From contig NZ_LMGY01000015.1 of assembly GCF_001427585.1 (NCBI RefSeq), forward strand, positions 405,526 through 469,525: DNA of 64,000 bases, written 5' to 3'. This DNA is from Pseudoxanthomonas sp. Root630 (GTDB lineage Bacteria; Pseudomonadota; Gammaproteobacteria; Xanthomonadales; Xanthomonadaceae). The position numbers and the translations under genes were made by a program. How positions within the stretch are numbered: position 1 is the stretch's first letter; each line of letters begins with the position of its first letter. The notes beneath the pieces were generated by a model that was not told the DNA's origin, did not search any database, and worked only from the letters and a program-made list of their open reading frames with translations. Positions 30,730-40,280 of this stretch are shown here, one piece after another.

Positions 30730-30733
<4 letters not shown>
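29357..30733 (-). CDS. Amidohydrolase-like protein lacking metal ligands, with REP-derived N-terminal extension
   Basis: A 458-residue protein if started at ATG 30733, which has an excellent Shine-Dalgarno (AGGAGGTGA) and overlaps the stop of the upstream amidohydrolase as ATGA. Residues 8-41 are translated from a REP doublet. The signal peptide only begins at about Met40 and ends at AALAQ, so an internal ATG at 30616 may be used instead (419 residues). The composite and barrel domains resemble the neighbour, but at the HxH position it has Ile122 and Glu124, and the later His and Asp ligands are also missing. The ending VGTIAPGKLADLVLWSGDP is typical of the superfamily. It is probably a non-catalytic partner. 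Confidence 0.85.
30610..30706. repeat. REP doublet inserted in a coding frame
   Basis: Two inverted copies of a REP-type palindrome. The left arm at 30610-30638 begins CCGTCATCCCGGCG and the right arm at 30679-30706 is its complement over 28 bases. Each arm contains its own small hairpin (CCCGGCGAAC / GCCGGG). The doublet lies inside the 5' part of the 29357-30733 gene and keeps its frame open. The same family recurs at 40144-40243. Confidence 0.88.
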
Positions 30734-32151
<1,418 letters not shown>

Positions 32152-32264
32152 GGTGTATCCCCTGGAAGACACACCGACCCTAACCGGCGACGGCGTGTCC
32201 TGCCAAGTGCACGCGCCGCAGTCGTGCCAGAATTGCCGGACAACAACAAGAAAAAGAGGCTTCC

Positions 32265-33041
32265 ATGAAGGACAAGAACGAAATCGTCGACAACTGGCTG
32301 CCGCGCTATACCGGCGTGCCCCTGGACCAGTTCGGCGAACACATCCTGCTGACCAACTTCGGCGGCTACCTCAACGTCTTCTCGCAGCTCACCGGCGCGC
32401 CCATCGTCGGCCTGGACCGGCCGATGGCCAGCGCCACCGCCGACGGCATCACCATGATCAACTTCGGCATGGGCAGCCCGAACGCGGCGACGATGATGGA
32501 CCTGCTGTCGGCCATCATGCCCAAGGCGGTGCTGTTCCTCGGCAAGTGCGGCGGGCTGAAGCGCAAGAACGAGCTGGGCGACCTGGTGCTGCCCATCGCC
32601 GCGATCCGCGGCGAAGGCACCAGCAACGACTACCTGTTGCCGGAGGTGCCCGCCCTGCCCGCGTTCGCCCTGCAGCGCGCGGTGTCCACGATGATCCGCG
32701 ACCTCGGCCACGACTACTGGACCGGCACGGTGTACACCACCAACCGCCGCGTGTGGGAACACGATGTCGCCTTCAAGGAACGCCTGCGCGCGATGCGCTG
32801 CATGGCGATCGACATGGAGACCGCCACCGTCTTCGCCGCCGGCTTCGCCAACCGCATTCCCTGCGGTGCGCTGCTGCTGGTCAGCGACCAGCCGATGATC
32901 CCGGAAGGCGTGAAGACCGAAGCCAGCGACGCCAAGGTCAGCTCCTCGTTCGTCGAGAACCACATCACCGTCGGCATCGAAGCGCTGAAGCTGATCCGCC
33001 GCAACGGGAAGTCGGTGCGGCACCTGCGGTTCGACGAGTGA
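32265..33041 (+). CDS. amn: AMP nucleosidase
   Basis: A 258-residue protein of the PNP/UDP phosphorylase superfamily that splits AMP into adenine and ribose 5-phosphate. It contains NFGMGSPNAATMMDLL, LFLGKCGGLK, the conserved segment CMAIDMETATVFAAGF (purine-binding Glu-Met-Glu pattern) and LLVSDQPM. It lacks the extra N-terminal domain of the 480-residue E. coli enzyme and matches the short form found in xanthomonads. The stop overlaps the next gene's GTG start (GTGA). Confidence 0.85.
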   Translation: MKDKNEIVDNWLPRYTGVPLDQFGEHILLTNFGGYLNVFSQLTGAPIVGLDRPMASATADGITMINFGMGSPNAATMMDLLSAIMPKAVLFLGKCGGLKRKNELGDLVLPIAAIRGEGTSNDYLLPEVPALPAFALQRAVSTMIRDLGHDYWTGTVYTTNRRVWEHDVAFKERLRAMRCMAIDMETATVFAAGFANRIPCGALLLVSDQPMIPEGVKTEASDAKVSSSFVENHITVGIEALKLIRRNGKSVRHLRFDE

Positions 33042-33508
33042 CCGGGCCTTCCACCGTGGGCAATACGGATCGGCCCGGCGCCTCAGCCTTGTCGCCTCCG
33101 CACGCTCCGGTTCTGGGCCCCTTCTACTCGCACTGGGGGTTCAAGAACTGGCTTCTGCATTTGCACCCGACGCACATCGAGGCCGAGCCGCTGGGTATCT
33201 GGATATCCATCAAGGGCGGAGCCCTGGGGAGTACGGGCAGTCAGGCGGCCGCCCAGGCGGCGTATGCGCCGGACAGCAATCCGTCGTCTTTGGTCAGGCG
33301 CGAGTCCTCACGGCATTGGGCGGTCGACGACCTGGAGAAGATCGAGGTCCGGAGGCAGCTCTTCACCGCCAATGAAGTGCGGCTCTCCTGGCGCGACGGC
33401 CGGACGCTGCTGCTTGCGTTGGGATTTCGGCGATCCACCGATGCGGTACGCCAGGCGTTGCGCGCATCCTACCCGGCGCTCTATGCAGAGCGCCGGTTCA
33501 AGGCCTGA
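33038..33508 (+). CDS. Hypothetical protein coupled to AMP nucleosidase
   Basis: A 156-residue protein starting at GTG 33038, overlapping the amn stop by 4 bases. No domain is recognised. The middle contains the Trp- and His-rich stretch FYSHWGFKNWLLHLHP, then alternating hydrophobic residues (GIWISIKGGALG). The C-terminal part, with EVRRQLFTANEVRLSWRDGR, looks like the beta-strand pattern of a small PH-like domain. No signal peptide or helix long enough to cross a membrane is visible. Codon use is slightly less GC-rich than in amn, which may point to faster evolution. Confidence 0.6.
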   Translation: MTGPSTVGNTDRPGASALSPPHAPVLGPFYSHWGFKNWLLHLHPTHIEAEPLGIWISIKGGALGSTGSQAAAQAAYAPDSNPSSLVRRESSRHWAVDDLEKIEVRRQLFTANEVRLSWRDGRTLLLALGFRRSTDAVRQALRASYPALYAERRFKA

Positions 33509-33580
33509 CGGTTCATCCAGGCCCACGCCGCTTCGCGCTATGGTTGGCCTCGAACGTCAACCTCGTAGGGAGCCGGTTGC

Positions 33581-33949
33581 ATGAATCTTGAAACGATCGA
33601 GATGAAGGCCTTCGTTCCCGCACGGGATCTGGCCGAATCCGTGGCTTTTTACGAGGCGCTGGGCTTCGAAGTGTCGATGGAGTCGGATGACCTGGCCTAT
33701 GTCCAGCACGGCAAGACGGCGTTCCTGCTGTCGCACTTCTACCTGCGCGAGCATGCGGAGAATTTCTTCATGCACCTGCTCGTTGAGAATGCGGACGACT
33801 GGCACCGGAACGTTGAAGCGTCGGGTGTCGTGGCCCGGTTCTCCGTCCGCCTCAGCCCACCGGATGATCGGCCGTGGGGGATCCGGGACTTCACCCTGAT
33901 CGATCCGACCGGTGTGCTGTGGCGCATCGGGCATGTCATTCCGGGGTGA
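33581..33949 (+). CDS. VOC/glyoxalase-superfamily protein
   Basis: A 122-residue single-domain protein of the vicinal-oxygen-chelate fold, with the paired beta-alpha-beta pattern: MKAFVPARDLAESVAFYEALGF at the start, then WGIRDFTLIDPTGVLWRIG at the end. The bleomycin-resistance-like subgroup is the closest by appearance. Metal ligands are not obvious apart from scattered His and Glu, so it may be a binding protein rather than an enzyme. Lower GC than average. It heads a small cluster with the next two genes. Confidence 0.75.
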   Translation: MNLETIEMKAFVPARDLAESVAFYEALGFEVSMESDDLAYVQHGKTAFLLSHFYLREHAENFFMHLLVENADDWHRNVEASGVVARFSVRLSPPDDRPWGIRDFTLIDPTGVLWRIGHVIPG

Positions 33950-33983
33950 GGCCCGACCCTCCATCCGAACACGAGGTGCTTCC

Positions 33984-34277
33984 ATGAACGAGGCCAGAGA
34001 GGTGCAGGACTGGCGCGTGAGACTGATCACCGTCGCTCGCACCATCGGCTGGATGGCCGCATCAACGGGACTTCTCGTCTGTGTTCTGTGCGCGTTCCTG
34101 TTCTTCAATCGCTCGCCGGGCGACTTCGAGGGTACGGCCCAGATGTCCGCGGTCCACGTTGTTGTTTTCTATGGTCTCCCATTGCTGATAGTCGGCAGCT
34201 TGACCGTTTGGTTTGCTGGCCGGGCATGCAGAGCGACGTCTACCGATACTTCACGCGAGCCGAAGGGAACACCATGA
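33984..34277 (+). CDS. Small membrane protein of unknown function
   Basis: A 97-residue protein with two hydrophobic helices, at about residues 21-43 (GWMAASTGLLVCVLCAFLFF) and 57-79, separated by a short loop. No domain is recognised. The start MNEAREVQDW is preceded by ACGAGGTGC, a fair Shine-Dalgarno. Its stop overlaps the ATG of the DUF924 gene as ATGA, so the two are coupled. Confidence 0.6.
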   Translation: MNEAREVQDWRVRLITVARTIGWMAASTGLLVCVLCAFLFFNRSPGDFEGTAQMSAVHVVVFYGLPLLIVGSLTVWFAGRACRATSTDTSREPKGTP

Positions 34278-34813
34278 ACGAATCCAACGACGTCATCGCC
34301 TTCTGGAAGAACGCCGGCTACGAGAAGTGGTTCGCCAGCGACGATGCGTTCGACGCCGACTTCGACCAGCGTTTCCGCGGGCTGCACTTCCGTGCGGCGC
34401 GGCGCGAGCTGGAAGGCTGGATGGGCGATGCCGACGGTGCGCTGGCGTTGGTGCTGCTGCTGGACCAGTTCCCGCGCAACTGCTTCCGCGAGAGCGCGCA
34501 CTCCTACGCCACCGACGGGTTGGCACGGCATTACGCCGCGCGCGCCATCGAGGCGGGCTTCGATGCGCAGGTCGATCCTGTGCTGAAGATCTTCTTCTAC
34601 ATGCCGTTCGAACATTCCGAAGCGCTGGCCGACCAGCAGCGCTCGCTGGACCTGTTTGGCGCCACCGGCGACGAGAACTACGTGAAGTACGCGCAGTTGC
34701 ACTACGACCTGATCGCCCGCTTCGGCCGCTTTCCGCATCGCAACGAGGCGGTGGGGCGCATCTCCACGCAGGAAGAACGCGACTATCTGGCTGGCGGAGG
34801 CTTCCGCGGATAG
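34274..34813 (+). CDS. DUF924-family protein
   Basis: A 179-residue all-helical protein. It has the DUF924 features FWKNAGYEKWFASDDAFDADFDQRF at the start, LVLLLDQFPRN in the middle and FFYMPFEHSE, followed by HYDLIARFGRFPHRN. The family resembles TPR-like helical repeats and is widespread in proteobacteria with no fixed role. Start at ATG 34274, overlapping the previous stop. Confidence 0.85.
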   Translation: MNESNDVIAFWKNAGYEKWFASDDAFDADFDQRFRGLHFRAARRELEGWMGDADGALALVLLLDQFPRNCFRESAHSYATDGLARHYAARAIEAGFDAQVDPVLKIFFYMPFEHSEALADQQRSLDLFGATGDENYVKYAQLHYDLIARFGRFPHRNEAVGRISTQEERDYLAGGGFRG

Positions 34814-34837
34814 CGGCCGGCTTCTTTGTTGTGGGGT

Positions 34838-34886
34838 GACGCAAGTCGCGATGAGGCTTTACCGACGGTCCATCGCGACTTGCGTC
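34838..34886. repeat. Inverted repeat with 16-base perfect arms
   Basis: Arms GACGCAAGTCGCGATG (34838-34853) and its exact complement (34871-34886) are separated by 17 bases, between the convergent DUF924 and glutaredoxin genes. The core (GACG..AGTCGCGA) is related to the longer elements at 37455 and 55552. Confidence 0.75.
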
Positions 34887-34910
34887 GCTCCCACACCAGC
34901 AACAGCCACC

Positions 34911-34935
34911 ATAAAAAAAGCGGGCCGAAGCCCGC
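34911..34935 (-). terminator. Rho-independent terminator of the glutaredoxin-rhodanese gene
   Basis: On the minus strand, stem GCGGGC-TTCG-GCCCGC (stable UUCG-type loop) is followed by seven T residues. It lies 26 bases after the stop of the gene at 34962-35891. This is one of the clearest terminators in the window. Confidence 0.85.
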
Positions 34936-34961
34936 CTTTCCGTTTCCTGCGCGACGCGCGA

Positions 34962-35891
34962 TCAGTATTTGCTGATCGTGCCGTCCACGTCGTCGGCCCA
35001 GGCGTTGATGCCGCCGGTGATGTTGTAGACGTTGGAGAAGCCGAGTGCGCGGAACTCTTCCGCGGCCTGCTGGCTGCGGCCGCCGCTGCGGCACAGGAAG
35101 GCCAGGGCCGTGTCCTTCGGCAGCGCTTCCAGCTCGGCGCGGCCGTTGCCGTCGAAGGTCTTGAACGGCAGCTTCACCGAGGCGATGGCGCGCTCGTCGG
35201 CCGGACGGACGTCCACCAGCAGCACTTCGCTGGCACGGATCTTCGCGTCGGCGTCCATCGGCGACAGCGCCTGCACCGGCTTGGGTGCATTCGGGTTGTC
35301 GATCGCCAGGCCCTTGCCGCGGATGTCGTCGACCCAGTCGATGGTGATGCCGTCGGCACGACGCGCGCTGGCCAGGTCGAACTGCACGCGCACGCCGTTG
35401 GATTCGCTGGCGATCGCATTCGCGTCGAACTGCGCCAGCTGGAAGTTCGGCTGGAACTGCGCGTTGATCGACAGCGCCAGGGAGGCGCCCGGGCCGGCGT
35501 CGGCCACGGCGTTCTGCAGCATCTCGGCGGCGGCCGGGGTGATGGTGATCGCCGGCGGCGTGCGGTCCGGGGCCTGCAGGCCGAGCAGCGTGGCCAGTTC
35601 GCCGGAGTTGGTCATCTGTTCGATGATGTCGCTGCCGCCGACGAGTTCGCCGTCGATATAGAGCTGCGGGATGGTCGGCCAGTCGCCGTAGGCCTTGATG
35701 CCTTCGCGGATCTCCTGGTCGGCCAGTACGTTGACGTGGGCGTAGTCCACGCCCAGCGCCGACAGCGCGCCCACCGCCTTGGCCGAGAAGCCGCACTGCG
35801 GCATGGTCGGCTGGCCCTTCATGAAGAGGACCACGCGGTTGGACTGCAGGAGGGATTCGATGCGCGAGCGCAGGGCGGGGTCGAGGGACAT
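34962..35891 (-). CDS. Monothiol glutaredoxin - HesB-like - rhodanese fusion protein
   Basis: A 309-residue cytoplasmic protein with three parts. Residues 1-105 are a Grx4-type monothiol glutaredoxin with the active site CGFS (Cys33), TIPQLYIDGELVGG and GSDII. Residues 112-200 look like an iron-sulfur HesB/IscA domain (AITITPAAAEMLQNAV) but with none of the conserved cysteines. Residues 203-305 are a rhodanese domain with Cys267 in FLCRSGGRS. Grx4 proteins bind a glutathione-ligated [2Fe-2S] cluster and rhodaneses move sulfur, so a role in cluster delivery or repair is inferred. Starts at MSLDPALRSR. Confidence 0.85.
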   Translation of the reverse strand: MSLDPALRSRIESLLQSNRVVLFMKGQPTMPQCGFSAKAVGALSALGVDYAHVNVLADQEIREGIKAYGDWPTIPQLYIDGELVGGSDIIEQMTNSGELATLLGLQAPDRTPPAITITPAAAEMLQNAVADAGPGASLALSINAQFQPNFQLAQFDANAIASESNGVRVQFDLASARRADGITIDWVDDIRGKGLAIDNPNAPKPVQALSPMDADAKIRASEVLLVDVRPADERAIASVKLPFKTFDGNGRAELEALPKDTALAFLCRSGGRSQQAAEEFRALGFSNVYNITGGINAWADDVDGTISKY

Positions 35892-35956
35892 GTCGGGTAC
35901 CGGAATGCGTGAAGGACTCTGAAGAAGGGATTTTACGCCCCATGTCATCATGGGGC

Positions 35957-36769
35957 ATGAGCACGACAGGAACACTGCATCGTCCGCCGCGCCATCCCGG
36001 ACTGATATTGGGCCTGCTGGCGCTGTCGCAAGTGGGCGTGGCCTGGCTGTGGTGGCGCTGGGGCTGGACCGTGGGCGCACCGGCCATGCTGGCGACCCAC
36101 CTGACGGTGGTCTGGGCCACGCTGTACCCGCGGGCCACCTTGCTGTGCCCGGCGCTGTCGCGGCTGCCGACGGACGAGCGGGTGGTCTGGCTGACCATCG
36201 ACGACGGCCCGTCGGACGAGACCCCGGCGATGCTGGACCTGCTGGACCGGCATGGCGCCAAAGCCACCTTCTTCGTGGTCGGCGAGCGCGCGCAGGCGGA
36301 GCCCGCGGTGGTGCAGGCCATCCGCGACCGCGGCCACGGCATCGGCAACCACAGCGCCTCGCATCCGGACACGCGTTTCTGGCGCCTGGGGCCCGGCGCC
36401 ATGGAAGACCAGATCGGCCGCAACCAATCGATCCTCACCGCGATCACCGGCGAGACCCCGCGCTGGTTCCGCAGTGTCGTCGGCATGACCAATCCCTTCG
36501 TCGGCCTGTCGCTGAAGCGGCACGGCCTCGCCCGCGTGGCGTGGAGTGCGCGCGGCTTCGATGGCGTCGATTGCGAGCCGAGCAAGGTGCTCGCGCGCAT
36601 CACCCGCGACATCGCGCCCGGCGCCATCGTGCTGTTGCACGAAGGCGCGACGCACGGCCACAACGTGGCGATCCTGGCGCAGCTGCTGGCGTGGCTGGAG
36701 GCGCAGGGTTACCGCACGGTGGTGCCGGAGCCCGAAGGCCTGCGCATGCCCGCGGTCGCAGTGGCCTGA
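35957..36769 (+). CDS. Polysaccharide deacetylase-family protein
   Basis: A 270-residue protein with two N-terminal hydrophobic helices (about residues 15-55) and then a NodB-type deacetylase domain. The metal-binding Asp pair is in TIDDGPSDETP, the two His ligands in GNHSASHPDT, and the later motif is VLLHEGATHG. It probably acts on a sugar polymer or lipid-linked sugar at the membrane. ATGs at 35942 and 35957 are both possible; 35957 is chosen as the one nearer the first helix. It diverges from the glutaredoxin fusion. Confidence 0.82.
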   Translation: MSTTGTLHRPPRHPGLILGLLALSQVGVAWLWWRWGWTVGAPAMLATHLTVVWATLYPRATLLCPALSRLPTDERVVWLTIDDGPSDETPAMLDLLDRHGAKATFFVVGERAQAEPAVVQAIRDRGHGIGNHSASHPDTRFWRLGPGAMEDQIGRNQSILTAITGETPRWFRSVVGMTNPFVGLSLKRHGLARVAWSARGFDGVDCEPSKVLARITRDIAPGAIVLLHEGATHGHNVAILAQLLAWLEAQGYRTVVPEPEGLRMPAVAVA

Positions 36770-36772
36770 CGC

Positions 36773-37426
36773 CTAGCGGCCGGCCAACAGGTGGTGCGCC
36801 ACCGGAAACGCCAGTCGCGTCCATTCCGTGTACATCGCCGCCGAAGGATGTAGGCCATCGTCCGCCACCATCGCAGCTTCGGTGCCGCGTGTGCGGCTGA
36901 CCGGCGTGATGTCGACGAAGGCGACGTCACGCTGCGCGCAGACGGTGCGTGCGGCGGTGTTGTAGGCATCGAGTTCGCGCGCGATCTGCTCGATATCGCG
37001 GCCCGACTGCGCGCCGAACGGGGTCACGCCCCAATCGGGAATCGACAGCACCAGCACGCGGTCGGGTCGCCCGCCGGCGAAGCCGATGGCGCGCCACAGC
37101 AGCGCGGCGAACTGCGTGCGGTATTCCTCCACGTCGCGGCCGCGGTACTGGTTGTTGACCCCGATCAGCAGGCTGACGAAGTCGTGCTGGCCCAAGGGTT
37201 CGGCGGCGGTGATCGCGGCGTCGAGTTCGTCGGTGGTCCAGCCGGTGGTGGCGATGGTGCGCGGGTCGCCGACCAGCACGCCTTCCCGCCGCAGCAGGCG
37301 CGCCAGCTGCATCGGCCAGCGGCCTGCCTCGTCCACGGCCTCGCCGATGGTGTACGAGTCGCCGAGCGCGAGGTAACGCAGCTCGGTGGTGAGGGCGGTG
37401 GTGTGCGGGGCGGAGATCGTTGTCAT
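36773..37426 (-). CDS. SGNH/GDSL-type hydrolase
   Basis: A 217-residue hydrolase of the SGNH superfamily. Block I is LALGDSYTIGE (nucleophile Ser), block III is LIGVNNQYRG (Asn) and block V is DDGLHPSAAMY (Asp and His). There is no obvious signal peptide, so it is probably cytoplasmic or released by another route. Family members are esterases, lipases or acetylxylan-type deacylases. It converges with the deacetylase gene with 3 bases between them. Confidence 0.87.
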   Translation of the reverse strand: MTTISAPHTTALTTELRYLALGDSYTIGEAVDEAGRWPMQLARLLRREGVLVGDPRTIATTGWTTDELDAAITAAEPLGQHDFVSLLIGVNNQYRGRDVEEYRTQFAALLWRAIGFAGGRPDRVLVLSIPDWGVTPFGAQSGRDIEQIARELDAYNTAARTVCAQRDVAFVDITPVSRTRGTEAAMVADDGLHPSAAMYTEWTRLAFPVAHHLLAGR

Positions 37427-37454
37427 GGACGCATGATGCGCCCTTCTGGCCTGT

Positions 37455-37606
37455 TGTAGGAGCGACGTCAGTCGCGACCGCGAACCAGCACAGCCAGGAC
37501 GATGTCGATCCTCTCAAGCGCCACTGGTGGATGCCGCCCGCCTCCGCTCGATCACGCATCGAGGGATGCGTCATGGCGTGCGGTCGCGACTGACGTCGCT
37601 CCTACA
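37455..37606. repeat. Inverted repeat with 27-base perfect arms (GTAGGAGCGAC family)
   Basis: The left arm at 37455-37481 begins TGTAGGAGCGACGTCAG and is the exact complement of the right arm at 37580-37606; 98 bases separate them. It sits between the SGNH hydrolase start and the aminotransferase stop. The same family, with a coordinated base change in both arms, is found at 55552-55637. Confidence 0.85.
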
Positions 37607-37624
37607 GTGGGATGGCGACGCGCG

Positions 37625-38905
37625 TTACGCCGCTGCCGGCCGCGGCTTGCCCTTGATCGGCACGACCTTGGTGGCGGCCTCGGCGCGGCGCGACAGGGCG
37701 CGGTCGATGCGGGCGAAGACTTCGCGCATCGTGGCGGCTTCCGGCAGCAGGGTGACGCGGAAGTGGTGGCGATAGGGCACGTTGAAGCTGGAGCCCGGCA
37801 CGACCAGCACGCCTTCGGTTTCCATCAGTTCCAGCGCGAAGGCGTGGTCGTCGAAACCCTTGGCGGCATCGCCGACCACCGCCGGGAACGCGTACAGCGC
37901 ACCGGCCGGATTCACCAGGTCCAGGTACGGGCTGGCGTCGCAGGCGTCGATCACCGCGCGGCGGGTCTCGTACAGCCGGCCGCCGGGTGCGCACAGCGCG
38001 CTGATGGTATCGGGGCCGTTGACCGCCGCCTCGATGGCGTACTGGCCCGGCACGTTCGCGCACAGGCGGAGCGCGCTGAGCAGGTCCATCGCATGCAGGA
38101 AGTCGCGCACCACGTCGCCGTGGCCGGACACGACGCCCCAGCCCACGCGCCAGCCGCAGGCGCGGTGCACCTTGCTCAGGCCGCTGAAGGTGATGCAGGG
38201 CACGTCGCCCGCGAGAGGGGCGACCGGCACGAAGGTCGCGCCGTCGTACAGCACCTGGTCGTAGATCTCATCGACCATCAGCAGCAGGCGGTGCTTGGCT
38301 GCGATGGCGACGATGCGCTCCAGCAGCTCGCGCGAGTAGGTCGCGCCGGTGGGGTTGTTCGGATTGATCAGCACGATGGCGCGGGTGCGCGAGCTGATCA
38401 GCTGCTCGATCTCGTTCGGATCGGGCTGGAAGTCGTTCTCCGGATCGCAGCGGTAATACACCGGGCGGCCGTCGTTGAGGATGGTGGCCGCCGACCACAG
38501 CGGGTAGTCCGGCGAGGGCACCAGCACTTCGTCGCCCGGATTCAGCAGCGCGCGCAGCGACAGGTCGATCAGTTCCGACACGCCATTGCCGACGAACACG
38601 CGGTCCGGGTGCGCATCGGGCGCGCCGCGCTTGGCGTACGCGGCGGCGATCGCTTCGCGCGCGGCGGGCAGGCCCTGCTGGTGCGTGTAGGGGTCGGTAC
38701 GGCCCATGTCGTCGGCGATCGCACGCTGCAGATGCTCTGGCGCACGGAAACCGAACGCGCCCGGGTTGCCGATGTTGAGCTTGATCAGCTTCTGCCCCTG
38801 GGCCTCCAGCTCGCGGGCTCGCCGTGCCAGTTCGCCCCGGATTTCGTAGCGGACTTCGGACAGGCGTTCGCGCGTGGCGAGCGGTTTGACGGGCGGGGTG
38901 GACAT
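37625..38905 (-). CDS. alaA: PLP-dependent aminotransferase, AlaA-like
   Basis: A 426-residue fold-type I aminotransferase. It has LIKLNIGNPGAFGF at the substrate-binding start, NPNNPTGATYS, and the PLP Lys in FSGLSKVHRACGWRVGW. These features and the N-terminal RLSEVRYEIRGEL match the alanine-synthesising enzyme AlaA/YfbQ, which transfers an amino group between glutamate and pyruvate. The substrate is inferred from the family only. The start at MSTPPVKPL is well spaced from the divergent rsgA promoter. Confidence 0.85.
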   Translation of the reverse strand: MSTPPVKPLATRERLSEVRYEIRGELARRARELEAQGQKLIKLNIGNPGAFGFRAPEHLQRAIADDMGRTDPYTHQQGLPAAREAIAAAYAKRGAPDAHPDRVFVGNGVSELIDLSLRALLNPGDEVLVPSPDYPLWSAATILNDGRPVYYRCDPENDFQPDPNEIEQLISSRTRAIVLINPNNPTGATYSRELLERIVAIAAKHRLLLMVDEIYDQVLYDGATFVPVAPLAGDVPCITFSGLSKVHRACGWRVGWGVVSGHGDVVRDFLHAMDLLSALRLCANVPGQYAIEAAVNGPDTISALCAPGGRLYETRRAVIDACDASPYLDLVNPAGALYAFPAVVGDAAKGFDDHAFALELMETEGVLVVPGSSFNVPYRHHFRVTLLPEAATMREVFARIDRALSRRAEAATKVVPIKGKPRPAAA

Positions 38906-38992
38906 GGCGGGACCGCAGGGGGCACAAGGAGGAGGGACGGCCAGCTTAACGGATATTTAGCCTGCCCGGCCCCGCCGGCTTCAGCCCCCGTC

Positions 38993-38998
38993 TAGAAT
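38993..38998 (+). promoter_or_regulatory. Possible -10 element of rsgA
   Basis: TAGAAT lies at 38993-38998 and partly covers the first in-frame ATG (38997). If it is the -10, transcription would begin near the second ATG at 39006, giving a nearly leaderless mRNA. No clear -35 is seen. Confidence 0.3.
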
Positions 38999-39005
38999 GC
39001 GCGCC

Positions 39006-40130
39006 ATGCCCGAAACCCCCGTCCCGAACGTGCCCGACGTCACCCTTCTGCGCGCCATCGGCTGGCCGTACACGGGGGAGCCGGTGGATGCCGCATGGCG
39101 GGACGCCATGGCCGCCCACCCGCATGCCACCCCGGCGCGGGTGATCGAGCAGCACCGCTCCGGCTACGTGGTCGCCGACGCGCCCGGCGTGGGCGTGAAG
39201 GCCGAATCGCTGCCGGAGTGGCAGCGCCCCCGTTTCCCCGCCCATGAGCGCCCCGCCGTCGGCGACTGGGTGCTGCTGGAAGACGCCGCCTCGAAGCGGC
39301 CGCGCATCGTCGCGTTGTTGCCGCGCCACACCGGCATCAAGCGCGGCGCGGCCGGCGAGCATTACCACCAGCAGGTGATCGCGGCGAACATCGATACGGT
39401 GTTCATCGTCTGTGGCCTGGATGCCGACTTCAATCCGCGCCGCATCGAGCGCTACCTGCTGCTGGTCGGCGGCGGTGGCGCGCAGCCGGTCGTCGTGCTG
39501 ACCAAGGCCGACCGTACCGAATATGCGGACGATGCGGTCGAGGTGCTGGCCGACCTCACCGCGCAGGGCGTGCCGGTGTTCACGGTCAACGCGAAGGACG
39601 CCGCCAGCGTGGCGCAACTCGCGCCATGGCTGGAGCCGGGGCATACCGTCGTGCTGGTGGGTTCGTCGGGCGCGGGCAAGTCCACGCTGACCAACACCCT
39701 GCTCGGCGACGAACGCATGAAGACCGGCGAAGTGCGCGAGAGCGATTCGCGCGGCCGCCACACCACCACCTTCCGCGCGCTGATTCCGCTGCCGGCCGGC
39801 GCCTGCCTGATCGATACGCCCGGCATGCGCGAACTCAAGCCCACCGGCGAGGAAGACCTGGCCGACGGCGGCTTCGCCGACATCGAGGCACTGGCCGAGC
39901 AGTGCAAGTTCCGCGACTGCTCGCATGATCGCGAGCCCGGCTGCGCCGTGCGCGCGGCGATCGAGCGCGAGGAACTGGACGAAGGCCGCTTCCTCAACTA
40001 CCTCAAGCTGCGCGACGAAGTGGCTGCGGCTGCCGACAAACTGGCCTCGCGCCTGGCCGACAAGGCCAACGCGAAGGTGCAGAACAAGGCGTTGAACAAG
40101 CGCCTCACCGACAAATACGGCAAGCGATAG
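39006..40130 (+). CDS. rsgA: Ribosome small-subunit-dependent GTPase A
   Basis: A 374-residue circularly permuted GTPase that helps 30S maturation. The order is an OB fold (about residues 40-110), then G4 (LTKADR), G1 (GSSGAGKSTL) and G3 (DTPGMRE), which is the permuted arrangement. The C-terminal zinc finger is CKFRDCSHDREPGC. An ATG at 38997 gives a product three residues longer, but it overlaps a -10-like TAGAAT, so 39006 is preferred. It diverges from the aminotransferase gene. Confidence 0.93.
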   Translation: MPETPVPNVPDVTLLRAIGWPYTGEPVDAAWRDAMAAHPHATPARVIEQHRSGYVVADAPGVGVKAESLPEWQRPRFPAHERPAVGDWVLLEDAASKRPRIVALLPRHTGIKRGAAGEHYHQQVIAANIDTVFIVCGLDADFNPRRIERYLLLVGGGGAQPVVVLTKADRTEYADDAVEVLADLTAQGVPVFTVNAKDAASVAQLAPWLEPGHTVVLVGSSGAGKSTLTNTLLGDERMKTGEVRESDSRGRHTTTFRALIPLPAGACLIDTPGMRELKPTGEEDLADGGFADIEALAEQCKFRDCSHDREPGCAVRAAIEREELDEGRFLNYLKLRDEVAAAADKLASRLADKANAKVQNKALNKRLTDKYGKR

Positions 40131-40143
40131 CCTCACACCCACA

Positions 40144-40243
40144 CCGTCATCCCGGCGAAAGCCGGGACCCAGCGTCTTTGGAGTGGGGGTGACGAAGAAC
40201 GTGCGCGGAAGTCACTGGGTCCCGGCTTTCGCCGGGATGACGG
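40144..40243. repeat. REP doublet, intergenic
   Basis: The left arm at 40144-40172 begins CCGTCATCCCGGCGAAAG; the right arm at 40215-40243 is its exact complement over 29 bases. Same family as the coding doublet at 30610-30706, but with AAAG in place of AACG in the loop of each arm. It lies between the convergent rsgA and gltS genes. Confidence 0.9.
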
Positions 40244-40280
40244 TCGATAAACTCAACGGGCGATCAATTGCAGAGATCGA

